64,000 bases of DNA from Ponticoccus litoralis (GCF_039769985.1 NZ_JBDNCH010000004.1:1-64000), one strand, 5' to 3'; positions 26,793 to 35,524 are shown, counted from the first letter of the stretch. The notes: generated from the letters alone by a model not told the origin. Numbers and translations: made by a program.

Positions 26793-27722
26793 TCAGCGCG
26801 ACACCGGCGCGCGCTTGGTCAGGCCAAGTTTCGTGCGCACTTCCGCGGGTGTCATAATCGAGGCGCCCATGGCATCCAGCATGGTGACGGTCTGCTCGAC
26901 GAGCTGCTCGTTCGTTGCCAGAACATTCTTGCGCAGGAACAGGTTGTCCTCGAGACCCACCCTCACGTGGCCGCCGGCAAGCACGTACCGCAGCGCCATA
27001 GGGGATCTGATCGCGGCCCAGCGAGAAGGCCGACCAGGTCCAGTGATCGGGAATTGCGTTCACCATGGCCATCAGCGTGCCCAGATCATTCGGCGCACCC
27101 CGGGGAATTCCCATGCACAGCTGGATGAGCGAGGGATCGGGCAGAAGCCCTTCCTTGACCAGCTGTTTGGCAAACCACAGATGCCCGGTATCGAACACCT
27201 CGATCTCTGGCGTGACACCCAGTTCGCCGATCTTCTTGGCCATCGAGCGCAACATGTTCGGCGTGTTCATCATGACGAACTCGCCTTCGAGGAAGTTCAT
27301 CGTGCCGCAATCCAGCGTACAGATTTCAGGCAGGCACTCGGCGATATGCTCGAGGCGTGCATCGGCACCGACCATGTCGGTCAGCTGATCATTGATCGGA
27401 AGCGGCTGATCGGGCGGGCCCATGACAACCTCGCCGCCCATCCCGGCGGTCAGGTTCAGCACCACATCGACATCCGCGCTGCGGATGCGGTCAGTCACTT
27501 CGCGGTAGAGATGCGTGTCACGGCAGGGGGCGCCCGTTTCGGGGTCGCGGACGTGGCAATGCACAACAGCTGCACCGGCGCGGGCTGCGGCGATTGCGCT
27601 GTCGGCAATTTCCTTGGGTGAGCGTGGCACATGCGGCGAACGATCCTGGTGGATCCTCCTCCGGTCACGGCACAGGTAATGAATACCTTCCTGTTCATTT
27701 CGAGCGGCAAGGTGAACTCCAT
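26793..27722 (-). CDS. Beta-keto acid cleavage enzyme (BKACE), dehydrocarnitine-cleavage-like, two frame changes
   Basis: Zn-dependent enzymes of this family condense a beta-keto acid with acetyl-CoA, giving acetoacetate and a new CoA ester; the carnitine member turns 3-dehydrocarnitine into betainyl-CoA. Seen: MNRKVFITCAVTGGGSTR, frame change near 27655, RSPHVPRSPKEIADSA, the metal motif VVHCHVRDPETGAP (HxH), TLDCGTMNF, PEIEVFDTGHLWFAKQL and SLGRDQIP. A second change near 27000 is followed by ALRYVLAGGHVRVGLEDNLFL. About 310 residues. The start is uncertain (ATG 27722 or 27698; neither has a good ribosome site). With the carnitine-dehydrogenase-like gene at 31 kb it makes a two-step unit. 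Confidence 0.83.
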
Positions 27723-27770
27723 TCATTCAAGGTTGTAGTCGGATGCGAAACCCGGCCAGGGGCGGGGCGA

Positions 27771-28457
27771 TTACGCCTGGTCGAGTCGTTCGAACAGTTT
27801 CATGGCCACATTCAGCCCCGACACGCCCACCGGCCAGCCGCCGTAATGGGCAAGGTGCAGCATGATTTCCTTCAGCTCGTCCGGGGTAATGCCAAGGTTG
27901 AGACCGCCCTCCAGGTGCTCCTCAAGCTGCGGGAAACGCCCCAGGGCCGTCAACGCGGCAATGGTGATCAGCGACCGGTCGCGCATCGCCAGGTTCGGTC
28001 GTGACCACAGATCGCCGAAAAGGTGATCGATCGTCACGTTCATGAAGTCCTCGGTGCCGGGCGCGGGGGTGAAAACCTCGCCCCAGAGCGCCCGCAGCAC
28101 ATCCTCGCCGCGACCCCGGGCGCTCTCTGCCCGGGAAACCGGGGCACGATTATCCGCCTCGTCCGCGTGGCGCAGGACAATCGTACCCTTGGGGGCGAAT
28201 GTCTCGAAATCGGCATCGGTGGCCTTGGACTCGGGGCTCTGGAGCGCCGAGTCCATTGCGGCGTTCGATGCGAAGTGAAGCTCGGCTGACATGTACCAAT
28301 CGCTCGGCTCCCCGTCGGAGAGCTCGTTGAGCTTGCTCACGACCAGACGCTTGAGGCCGGGGATGGCCATCACCATTGGCGTGTGGACGTCGCGGTAATG
28401 TGCATCGAAAGCCTCTGCATCAGCCGGGGTCGTGTAGAGGATCTGAATTCTTGCCAT
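27771..28457 (-). CDS. EthD domain-carboxymuconolactone decarboxylase-like fusion protein
   Basis: 228 residues, intact. Residues 1-105 are an EthD/dimeric alpha-beta barrel domain (IQILYTTPADAEAFDAHY, HTPMVMAIPGLKRLVVSK). Residues about 118-228 are a CMD/AhpD-like domain (DVLRALWGEVFTPAPG, NLAMRDRSLITIAALTALG, PQLEEHLEGGLNLGITP, IMLHLAHYGGWP). No CxxC redox pair is present, so it resembles the decarboxylase rather than the peroxidase branch. The ATG follows GGAGTGAACACCC. It is first gene of the unit with BKACE, 48 bp apart. Function unknown; a lactone- or ring-handling step or a decarboxylation is possible. Confidence 0.8.
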   Translation of the reverse strand: MARIQILYTTPADAEAFDAHYRDVHTPMVMAIPGLKRLVVSKLNELSDGEPSDWYMSAELHFASNAAMDSALQSPESKATDADFETFAPKGTIVLRHADEADNRAPVSRAESARGRGEDVLRALWGEVFTPAPGTEDFMNVTIDHLFGDLWSRPNLAMRDRSLITIAALTALGRFPQLEEHLEGGLNLGITPDELKEIMLHLAHYGGWPVGVSGLNVAMKLFERLDQA

Positions 28458-28629
28458 GGGTGTTCACTCCGGTTGGTACGGGCAGGAAAAGCCACTGGGA
28501 ACTTGCGGTTTCAGGCGGGACTGTGCCGCCGCCTGGGGTCTGGCCTTTCGGAGATTGCGCGGCACCGCGGGATGTCACGCCTTCTCCGGACGCCGGTTTT
28601 GGACGATGGCCAGGATAAGGATACTTATC

Positions 28630-28643
28630 TGACTTTAAGGTAT
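28630..28643. promoter_or_regulatory. Putative TetR operator, site 9
   Basis: TGACT-TTAA-GGTAT, 173 bp upstream of the EthD-CMD gene in an AT-rich stretch after the enoyl-CoA hydratase stop. Confidence 0.55.
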
Positions 28644-28684
28644 AATTATTGGCCTGAGTAGTATATTCCCGGGCCTGGCCCCTG

Positions 28685-29500
28685 TCAGACACCTGTCCAG
28701 TTCGGTTCGCGTTTCTCCGCAAAGGCCACGGAGCCTTCGGTGAAATCATCCGACGCATACATTTTCTCGTAGGTCGGCAGGCCGCTTTTGCCTGGTTTCG
28801 TCTTCGCCATCGCGTCTTCGACGGGCAGCATCTCGATATGTCGAAGGACCTCCTTCATCGCGCGCATGGCGAGCGGCGCGCCTTTCGAGAGCTCTTGGGC
28901 ATAGGCCCGCACGGTTTCCAGCAATTCGACCGAGTTCACGACCTGATGTACAAGACCCCAGCGTTGCGCTTCGGTGGCATCCATGCGGCGACCGCTCAGC
29001 ATTAGCTCGACGGCCACATTGTAGGGGAGGCGGCGCGGCAAGCGCTGGATTGCGCCGCCATCCGGCAGGAAGCCGCGCTGCATTTCCGGCAGTTGAAAAT
29101 AGGTGTGATCGGCAGCAAAGATCACATCGCAGGCCAGTGCAATCTCGAAACCGCCGCCCAGCGTTGCGCCATTCAGTGCCGCGATCACCGGTTTCTCGAG
29201 ATCGTGGAATTCGGTGATCCCGCCAAAGCCGCCGGGCCCGTGACCAAGCTCGGGGTCGGCATCCAGCAGCGGATCGAACGCGGGGTCGGCAACCTCTTTC
29301 AGGTCCCATCCGGCAGAAAAGACCCGATCCCCGGCCCCGGTCAGGATGCCGACGCGCAAGGTCGGATCGTCCTGCAGTTCTTTGAAGGCGGCATAAACCG
29401 CCCGGCTGGTCTCGCGGTTGATGGCGTTCACCGGCGGGCGGTTCAGGGTGACTTCAAGGACATTCCCAAACCTTTGGGTGGTTACGATTCCGTCGGTCAA
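28685..29500 (-). CDS. Enoyl-CoA hydratase/isomerase family, CaiD (carnitinyl-CoA dehydratase)-like
   Basis: 271 residues starting at TTG 29500, chosen because GGAG lies seven bases upstream (the frame is open further but without a site). The oxyanion hole and catalytic Glu segments are present: AGDRVFSAGWDLKEVADP, NGATLGGGFEIALACDVI and LPEMQRGFLPDGGAIQRLP. The PDxGG variant and SGRRMDATEAQRWGLVHQVV resemble CaiD more than FadB-type hydratases. It lies downstream of Rieske copy 2 on the same strand. It could hydrate a crotonobetainyl-type CoA ester; general enoyl-CoA hydratase is the fallback. Confidence 0.8.
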   Translation of the reverse strand: MTDGIVTTQRFGNVLEVTLNRPPVNAINRETSRAVYAAFKELQDDPTLRVGILTGAGDRVFSAGWDLKEVADPAFDPLLDADPELGHGPGGFGGITEFHDLEKPVIAALNGATLGGGFEIALACDVIFAADHTYFQLPEMQRGFLPDGGAIQRLPRRLPYNVAVELMLSGRRMDATEAQRWGLVHQVVNSVELLETVRAYAQELSKGAPLAMRAMKEVLRHIEMLPVEDAMAKTKPGKSGLPTYEKMYASDDFTEGSVAFAEKREPNWTGV

Positions 29501-29628
29501 TCTCTCGCTCCTGGTCAGATCGTGATCGCGGCGGCCAGCCGCGACGGGCACCACCAAAGTGGTGCGAGATTTTTCAGAACGCAGGGCGCTGCCGAACGCC
29601 CTGCATGATAATGGGAAGAGAGCGGGTG

Positions 29629-30701
29629 CTAGAGCGCTTGCCCGACACGCGATCAGGGCGGCCTTGTAGCGCGACTGGAAATGCGCCGTTGCATTCTCGT
29701 TCTGGGGCGTCTGCTCGGTACGTCGTGATCAGCGGGCCCGTGTCGAAGCTGCGGCTGCGCATGCCGGCATGTACGGATTCGACAACGCTGGCGTCCTCGA
29801 CGCAGACCGTGTCGCAGTATTCCTGCCCCATGGCCTGCACTTCCTTGAGTGCCTCGTCCGAGAGATCCTCGGGCACGTACCAGCTGTAGTAGTAAACCGA
29901 GCGACCAACACCGAGCGGCATGATCTTGCGCAGCGACACGGCGTTGTGCAGCGGGAACACTTCCACGATGGTGTTCGGCCAGAGGAACCAGCTGTGCATG
30001 TCGCCGTGAACGTCACGGTTATCCTTGCGCGCCATGAAGTGCTTGGTGATCGGGCCGCTGAGATCGCAGGTGTAGGAATCTGTCTCGTAGATCCGGGTGA
30101 TCGACGTCGCATGGACTGTCGGGCAATGGTAGCATTCGTTGTAGTTCTCGACCGAGATCTTCCAGTTGCACTCGTGCTCGATGCTACGCTCGAAGACCTT
30201 CTTCATAGAGGCGATGCCGGGCCGCTGTGCCAGCACGGCTTCTTCTACGCCGGGATAGGCTTCGGCAAGGCTCACTGCGTCGTCATCGAGGTTTACGAAG
30301 ATCATCCCGAACTTGATCTCGGTGCGGACTTCGCGCAGCGAGATCTGTTCTTTGCAGAAGCCTTCGGTCTTGTCGGTTTCCGGGGCCCGGTGCAGGGCGC
30401 CGTTCAGGCGGTAGGACCATGCGTGGTAGGGGCAGACGAAGAGTTTGCGGTTCCCGGTGCCGCTTGCGATGGCGTGCGCACGGTGACGGCAGACATTGTA
30501 GAAGGTCCGGACAACCCCGTCTTCGCCCTTGGCGATCAACAGGCTTTCGTCACCGACCTTTTCGGTGAAGAAATCGCCGGGGTTCGTCACCTGGCTGACA
30601 TGCCCAACGAACTGCCAGGTCCTGTAGAAGATGTGCTCTTTGTCAAACTCGTAGCAGCTCTCGTCCGTGTAGAACCGCGAAGAGATCGTTTGTTCGGTCA
30701 C
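29629..30701 (-). CDS. Rieske oxygenase, alpha subunit (quaternary-amine type), copy 2, two frame changes at 3' end
   Basis: About 357 residues. Starts MTEQTISSRFYTDESCYEF. Rieske ligands C71-x-H73 and C90-x2-H93. Iron site NYNECYHCPTVH with H192, H197 and bridging Glu189. Late Asp in CVEDASVVESVH. It matches copy 1 almost throughout, including FYRTWQFVGHVSQV versus FYKTWQFVGHVSQV. Frames change near 29720 (before EQTPQNENATAHFQ) and near 29645, ending VGQAL at the TAG 29629-29631, which parallels copy 1's AGGAL terminus. Two divergent paralogues in one regulon suggest sequential demethylations or two related substrates. No reductase is adjacent. Confidence 0.83.
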
Positions 30702-30857
30702 AGTGGTCTCCCATTTTGTGGCTTGCGCAACATCAGGCGCGGTTTGTGCGGGGTCTGAACCGAGTGGCTGGCATGTCTACGCGGTCTCATCGGAGTGGAT
30801 TGCGCCGCCCGGTTCAACTTCCGCCCGATTCCCAATTGACCTGATGATCTTTCATTT

Positions 30858-30871
30858 ATACTCTCGGGTCA
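30858..30871. promoter_or_regulatory. Putative TetR operator, site 10
   Basis: ATACT-CTCG-GGTCA (reverse TGACC-CGAG-AGTAT) in the divergent region between Rieske copy 2 and the carnitine-dehydrogenase-like gene. It may serve both units. Confidence 0.6.
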
Positions 30872-30975
30872 ATAAAATTAATTATTGAGTCTTGAGTCGG
30901 GTCGCGGTGCTCGGCTGTGGGCGGCGTCTTGCGCAGAGCAGCAAGCGTTCGGGCGTGTAGAGAAGGGAGGGCCGG

Positions 30976-31947
30976 ATGACCGGAGCAATAGAGAAAGTCA
31001 CATGCGTGGGATGCGGCGTGATCGGCGCCGGCTGGGTCGTGCATTTCCTGCGGGCCGGGCTTGACGTGGTGGCCTGCGACCCCGACCCGGCCAAAGAGGC
31101 CTATGTGCGCGCCATGATCGAGGATGCCCGGCCCCATGTCACATCGCTGGGTCTGGCAGACGGGGCATCGCCCGAGCGCTGGCGCTTTTCTACCACTCTG
31201 GAAGACGCGATCCCTGAGGCCGATCTGGTTCAGGAAAGCGCCGTCGAGAACGAGGCCATGAAGATCGATCTTTTGAAGCGGATCGATGATCTGGCGAAAG
31301 ACGATGCCATTATCGCCTCCAGTTCGTCGGGCTTCCTTGCCGCGCGTCTGCGCGCCGAGATGGCAGGCGGCGACCGCTTCCTGATCGCGCACCCGTTCAA
31401 CCCGCCCTACATGATCCCGCTGGTCGAGCTTGCGGGCGCCGACGGCCTGGCCGCAGGGGTGCTTGACCGCATCACCGAATTCTATCGCTCGACCGAAATG
31501 CGGCCCGTTGTCCTGAACAGGGAAATCCGCGGCTACATCGGCAATCGCATCCAGGCGGCGGTGTTTCGCGAAGTGCTGCACATCGTCCAGGAGGGCGTTG
31601 CGTCACCCGAAGACATCGATGCCGCGATCAAACACGGCCCCGGTCTTCGCTGGGCGCTGATGGGGCCCACGGAAATCTACAGCCTCGGCAGCGGCGGCGG
31701 CGAAGGCTGGTCGTTTTTCCTGAAGCTTCTGTTGGGTGAACTGGCCGACGGGTATGCCGCGCCCGGCAGCTTCGAGCCAAGTGAGGCGACACTGCAACGC
31801 TACACCGCAGGCGCCATGCAGGCGCTGGACCGGGCGCCGTTCCAGAGGCTGTGCAATCAGCGCGACGACGGTCTCGTGAAGCTCCGCAACCTGATCTCCG
31901 ATCTTGACCGTGCGCAAGCCTCGCAGCCAGCGGAGCAGCACGCGTAA
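30976..31947 (+). CDS. L-carnitine dehydrogenase-like / 3-hydroxyacyl-CoA dehydrogenase family protein
   Basis: 323 residues, intact. ATG follows GGGAGGGCCGG. NAD fold VTCVGCGVIGAGWVVHFL. Catalytic region FLIAHPFNPPYMIPLVEL (His of HPFNPP) and Ser in ASSSSGFLAARL. The C-terminal dimer domain has NREIRGYIGNRIQAAVFRE and KHGPGLRWALMGPTEI, a stretch highly typical of carnitine dehydrogenases (GPGLRWAxMGP). It would oxidise a 3-hydroxy acid such as carnitine to the 3-keto form used by the BKACE enzyme of this island. Stereochemistry and exact substrate are unproven. First gene of a unit with gabT and gabD. Confidence 0.8.
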   Translation: MTGAIEKVTCVGCGVIGAGWVVHFLRAGLDVVACDPDPAKEAYVRAMIEDARPHVTSLGLADGASPERWRFSTTLEDAIPEADLVQESAVENEAMKIDLLKRIDDLAKDDAIIASSSSGFLAARLRAEMAGGDRFLIAHPFNPPYMIPLVELAGADGLAAGVLDRITEFYRSTEMRPVVLNREIRGYIGNRIQAAVFREVLHIVQEGVASPEDIDAAIKHGPGLRWALMGPTEIYSLGSGGGEGWSFFLKLLLGELADGYAAPGSFEPSEATLQRYTAGAMQALDRAPFQRLCNQRDDGLVKLRNLISDLDRAQASQPAEQHA

Positions 31948-32038
31948 CGACGCTGCCCCCTCCCTCTTTGATTCATCGCAACCGATCCATGCAAGCTGCA
32001 CCCAGACCCGGTCGGTTGCACCACTCCGAGGACAAACC

Positions 32039-33317
32039 ATGAAGAACATCGACGTTTCCACCCGCCGCGATGCCGCTATCTCGCGAGGCGTCGGCATGCA
32101 GACCCAGATCTATGTCGAGCGCGCCAAGAACGCCGAGGTCTGGGACATCGAGGGCGACCGTTACATCGATTTCGCCGCCGGAATCGCGGTGGTCAACACC
32201 GGGCATTGCCATCCCAAGGTGATGGAGGCCGTCCGCACGCAGACCGAGGCTTTTACCCACACCTGCCACCAGGTTCTGCCCTACGAGAACTACATCCGTC
32301 TGGCCGAGCGGCTGAACGCCAAGGTGCCGGGTGACTTCGACAAGAAGACGGTTTTCGTGACCACCGGGGCCGAGGCCGTCGAGAACGCCATCAAGGTGGC
32401 GCGCGCCGCGACGGGACGTGCCGGCCATCATCGCCTTCGGCGGCGGCTTTCATGGCCGCACCTTCATGGGCATGAGCCTGACCGGCAAGGTTGCGCCCTA
32501 CAAAAAGGGCTTCGGCGCCATGATGCCCGATGTGTTCCATGTGCCGTTCCCCGTCGAACTGCATGGGGTGAGCACCGCCGATGCCCTGAAGGGGATCGAA
32601 AAGCTCTTCAAGGCCGACCTCGATCCCGAGCGCGTGGCGGCGATTATCCTCGAACCGGTGCAGGGCGAGGGCGGTTTCTACCCGGCCCCCGCCGAGCTGA
32701 TGCGCGCGCTGCGTTCCCTGTGTGACACCCATGGCATCCTGCTGATCGCTGACGAGGTGCAAACCGGCTTCGCCCGCACCGGCAGGCTCTTCGCCATGGA
32801 AGGCTATGACGTCTGCGCCGACATCACGACAATGGCCAAGGGGCTGGCGGGCGGGCTGCCGCTGGCTGCCGTCACAGGCCGTGCAGAGGTCATGGACGCC
32901 GCCGCTCCCGGGGGTCTCGGCGGCACCTATGGTGGTAACCCGTTGGGGATTTCTGCCGCCCATGCCGTGCTGGACGTGATCGAGGAAGAGGACCTCTGCC
33001 AGCGCGCCAACGATCTTGGCGCGCGGCTGAAACAGCGCCTGAACGCCATCCAGAGCCGCGTGCCCGAGCTGATCGACGTGCGCGGCCCGGGCTTCATGAT
33101 CGCGGCTGAGTTCAATACCGCAGACGGCACCGCGCCGAACCCCGAGATGACCAACGCGATCCGTGCCGAGGCGCTGTCGCGCGGGCTGGTGCTGCTGACC
33201 TGCGGTGTCTACGGCAACGTGATCCGCTTTCTCGCGCCACTGACCATTCCGGATGATGTCTTTGTCGAAGCCCTCGACATTCTCGAGGCATCGATCGATG
33301 CCGTGAAAGGGGCCTGA
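32039..33317 (+). CDS. gabT: 4-aminobutyrate transaminase-like class III aminotransferase, one frame change
   Basis: About 425 residues. ATG at 32039 follows CGAGGACAAACC. PLP-enzyme blocks: DFAAGIAVVNTGHCHPKV, KTVFVTTGAEAVENAIKVAR, GGFHGRTFMGMSLTGK, ILEPVQGEGGFYPAP, LIADEVQTGFARTG (Asp to pyridine N) and TTMAKGLAGGLPLA (Schiff-base Lys). The frame changes near 32415 between AATGR and PAIIAF. It moves an amino group from a terminal amine such as GABA to 2-oxoglutarate, giving succinate semialdehyde for GabD, whose gene starts 1 bp after this stop. It is the nitrogen-release step at the end of the regulon. Confidence 0.85.
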
Positions 33318-33318
33318 C

Positions 33319-34800
33319 ATGAAGGACATGATGTCTTTGTCGCTGCACGACCCGAGTCTGCTGGAAACCCGCGCCTACGTGAATGGCAACTGGATCGACG
33401 GAAGCGGGACATTCGAGGTCTGCGACCCGGCCACGGGCCGCCTGATCGCACGGGTCGCCGATCTGGATGTCGGGGCGACGGCAATGGCGGTGGAGGCCGC
33501 CCATGCCGCCGGTCCCGGCTGGGCCGCGATGACCGGCAAGGAACGCGCGGCTATCCTGCGGCGCTGGCACGATCTGATGATCGAAAACGCCGATGATCTC
33601 GCCACGATCCTCACCGCCGAAATGGGTAAGCCCTGGCCCGAGGCCCGCGGTGAAATCCTCTACGGCGCCTCGTTCATCGAGTGGTTTGCCGAAGAGGCCA
33701 AACGTGTCTACGGCGATGTCATCCCCGGCCACCAGCGCGACAAGCGCATCTTCGTGCTGAAACAGCCCGTCGGCGTGGTTGGCTCGATCACGCCTTGGAA
33801 TTTCCCGAATGCGATGATCGCGCGCAAGGTGGCGCCCGCGCTGGCCGCAGGCTGCACCTTCGTGGCGCGCCCGACCGAACTGACCCCGTTGTCTGCGCTT
33901 GCCATGGCGGTGCTGGGCGAGCGCGCGGGCATTCCGGCGGGTGTTTTCAACGTTGTGCCCTCGACGGATGCGGCGGGCGTCGGAAAAGAGCTTTGCGCGA
34001 ATCCGAAGGTGCGCAAGATCACTTTCACCGGCTCGACCCGCGTGGGCAAACTGTTGATGGAGCAGGCCGCCAGCACGATCAAGAAGGTCTCGCTCGAGCT
34101 TGGCGGCAACGCGCCGTTCCTCGTCTTCGACGACGCCGATCTCGATGCTGCCGTCGAGGGGGCGATGATCGCCAAGTTCCGCAACAACGGTCAGACCTGC
34201 GTCTGCGCGAACCGGATCTACGTGCAATCCGCAATCTACGATGTCTTCGCCGAAAAGCTCAGGGCAGCCGTGCAGGCGCTGCGCGTCGGCAATGGCTTCG
34301 ACGCGGGTGTGACCACGGGGCCGCTGATCAACCGGGCCGCGCTGAAAAAGGTGGAAGCACATATCTCGGATGCGGTCGGAAAGGGCGCGCAGGTCATCAC
34401 CGGGGGCAATCGGATGAAGGCTGGCGATACCTTCTTCGAACCCACCGTGCTGCGCGACGTCAGCCGCGACATGCTCGTCTGCCGGGAAGAAACATTCGGG
34501 CCGCTGGCCGCATTGGTCCGGTTCGAAACCGAAGACGATGTGATCGACATGGCCAACGACACCGAATTCGGTCTGGCCGCGTATTTCTACGCCAATGACC
34601 TGTCGCGTGTCTGGCGGGTGGCCGAGGCGTTGGAAAGCGGGATGGTCGGTGTGAATACCGGGTTGATTTCCACCGAGGTGGCGCCGTTCGGAGGGATCAA
34701 GCAATCGGGCCTGGGCCGGGAAGGCTCTAAATACGGGATCGAGGATTTTCTTGAGATCAAGAATATCTGCATCGGCGGACTTGGCGCGACCGGCAAGTAG
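33319..34800 (+). CDS. gabD: NAD(P)-dependent succinate-semialdehyde dehydrogenase
   Basis: 493 residues, intact. ATG after AAGGGGCCTGAC. Aldehyde dehydrogenase hallmarks: GSITPWNFPNAMIARKVAPA, KITFTGSTRVGKLL, catalytic Glu in VSLELGGNAPFLVFDDAD, catalytic Cys in KFRNNGQTCVCANRIYV, and EETFGPLAALVRF. The C-terminus GGIKQSGLGREGSKYGIEDF is the GabD type. It oxidises succinate semialdehyde to succinate, linking the island to the TCA cycle. It ends the plus-strand HADH-gabT-gabD unit, followed by a terminator at 34887. Related semialdehydes (glutarate or malonate) cannot be excluded. Confidence 0.88.
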   Translation: MKDMMSLSLHDPSLLETRAYVNGNWIDGSGTFEVCDPATGRLIARVADLDVGATAMAVEAAHAAGPGWAAMTGKERAAILRRWHDLMIENADDLATILTAEMGKPWPEARGEILYGASFIEWFAEEAKRVYGDVIPGHQRDKRIFVLKQPVGVVGSITPWNFPNAMIARKVAPALAAGCTFVARPTELTPLSALAMAVLGERAGIPAGVFNVVPSTDAAGVGKELCANPKVRKITFTGSTRVGKLLMEQAASTIKKVSLELGGNAPFLVFDDADLDAAVEGAMIAKFRNNGQTCVCANRIYVQSAIYDVFAEKLRAAVQALRVGNGFDAGVTTGPLINRAALKKVEAHISDAVGKGAQVITGGNRMKAGDTFFEPTVLRDVSRDMLVCREETFGPLAALVRFETEDDVIDMANDTEFGLAAYFYANDLSRVWRVAEALESGMVGVNTGLISTEVAPFGGIKQSGLGREGSKYGIEDFLEIKNICIGGLGATGK

Positions 34801-34886
34801 AGCTTTCACAACTCTGCCTATGCGATTGTAAGGGGACAAAAATTTCCGCTTAGAATTCGCCCTTTTCCTCCCTGTGGGCGACCAAC

Positions 34887-34921
34887 TGGCGGCATCGCAC
34901 CCCTCGGTGCCGCCACCTTTT
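34887..34921 (+). terminator. Terminator after gabD
   Basis: 8-bp perfect arms TGGCGGCA and TGCCGCCA with a 13-base loop, followed by CCTTTTCC. It lies 86 bp after the gabD stop. Confidence 0.55.
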
Positions 34922-35024
34922 CCGGCGAGGCTTGAGAAACCGACCCCGAAAAAGACCGCGACTTTGACATGCACGGTTCGGGTGGGGGGTATGGTGAGCA
35001 TGGGCTCCAGGATATCCTTGAGTT

Positions 35025-35189
35025 TCAGATCCTCCTTCGCCTCCCGGTTGCCGACTGCTGCAAAGAGTGGTCGCGGCGGCCCTTCACCTTGCGCACCGTG
35101 TTCCGCGATCCTCGCAGCTCCCGGCAGATCTGCTTGATCGACGTCCTGCCCTGAGAATACGCCCGCCGGATCTTCGCTATCGTCTCCAC
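35025..35189 (-). mobile_element. IS21-family IstA transposase N-terminal remnant
   Basis: 54 codons on the minus strand from GTG 35189: VETIAKIRRAYSQGRTSIKQ, then ICRELRGSRNTVRKVKGRRD, ending GRRRRI at TGA 35025-35027. This is the helix-turn-helix start of IstA; the DDE domain and istB are missing. The plus-strand flank to 34922 contains nothing recognised. It is a decayed copy at the right border of the catabolic island. Confidence 0.6.
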
Positions 35190-35305
35190 GACCAAAATCC
35201 CACACTGTGCTCCCCGACAACTTCGGGGGCATTATCCGCATCAGTGCAAAGGTGGCGTTTCTGGACGCCGATCCCCCCTCTGAGGAGTCAAAATTGCACG
35301 CCGGT

Positions 35306-35446
35306 TCACATGGGGACGTCTCGCCAGCGCAGATCATAGCGATTGGTGAAGGTAATCGCGCCCAGAACAGGCTTGTCGTGCGATTTCGGGAAGACAGGGG
35401 CAAGCCCGGCCATCTGCGTGTCGGTCGGCCAGTAAAGGTCGCTCAT
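35306..35446 (-). mobile_element. IS5-family transposase N-terminal remnant
   Basis: 46-residue reading frame on the minus strand: MSDLYWPTDTQMAGLAPVFP, KSHDKPVLGAITFTNRYDLR, WRDVPM then stop. It matches the opening of IS5-type transposases (LTxEQMxxLxPxFPKSHGKP...GIIFINRNGLRWRDAP). The expected RVDDRR segment is absent from the middle and everything downstream is lost. It sits 117 bp from the IS21 remnant, so two insertions decayed at the same place. Confidence 0.6.
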
Positions 35447-35524
35447 ATCACTGCCCCGTTTCCCGAGCCGTGAGCCACGCAGCACATCGAAAGCCCATTC
35501 ATCCTGACCCTGGGGGGTAGACCA

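Noticed and set aside
33112..35403. 763-residue open frame on the minus strand
   Set aside because: Antisense to gabT/gabD with typical GC-rich shadow composition. Only the short IS21 and IS5 pieces in other frames at its 5' side are meaningful.
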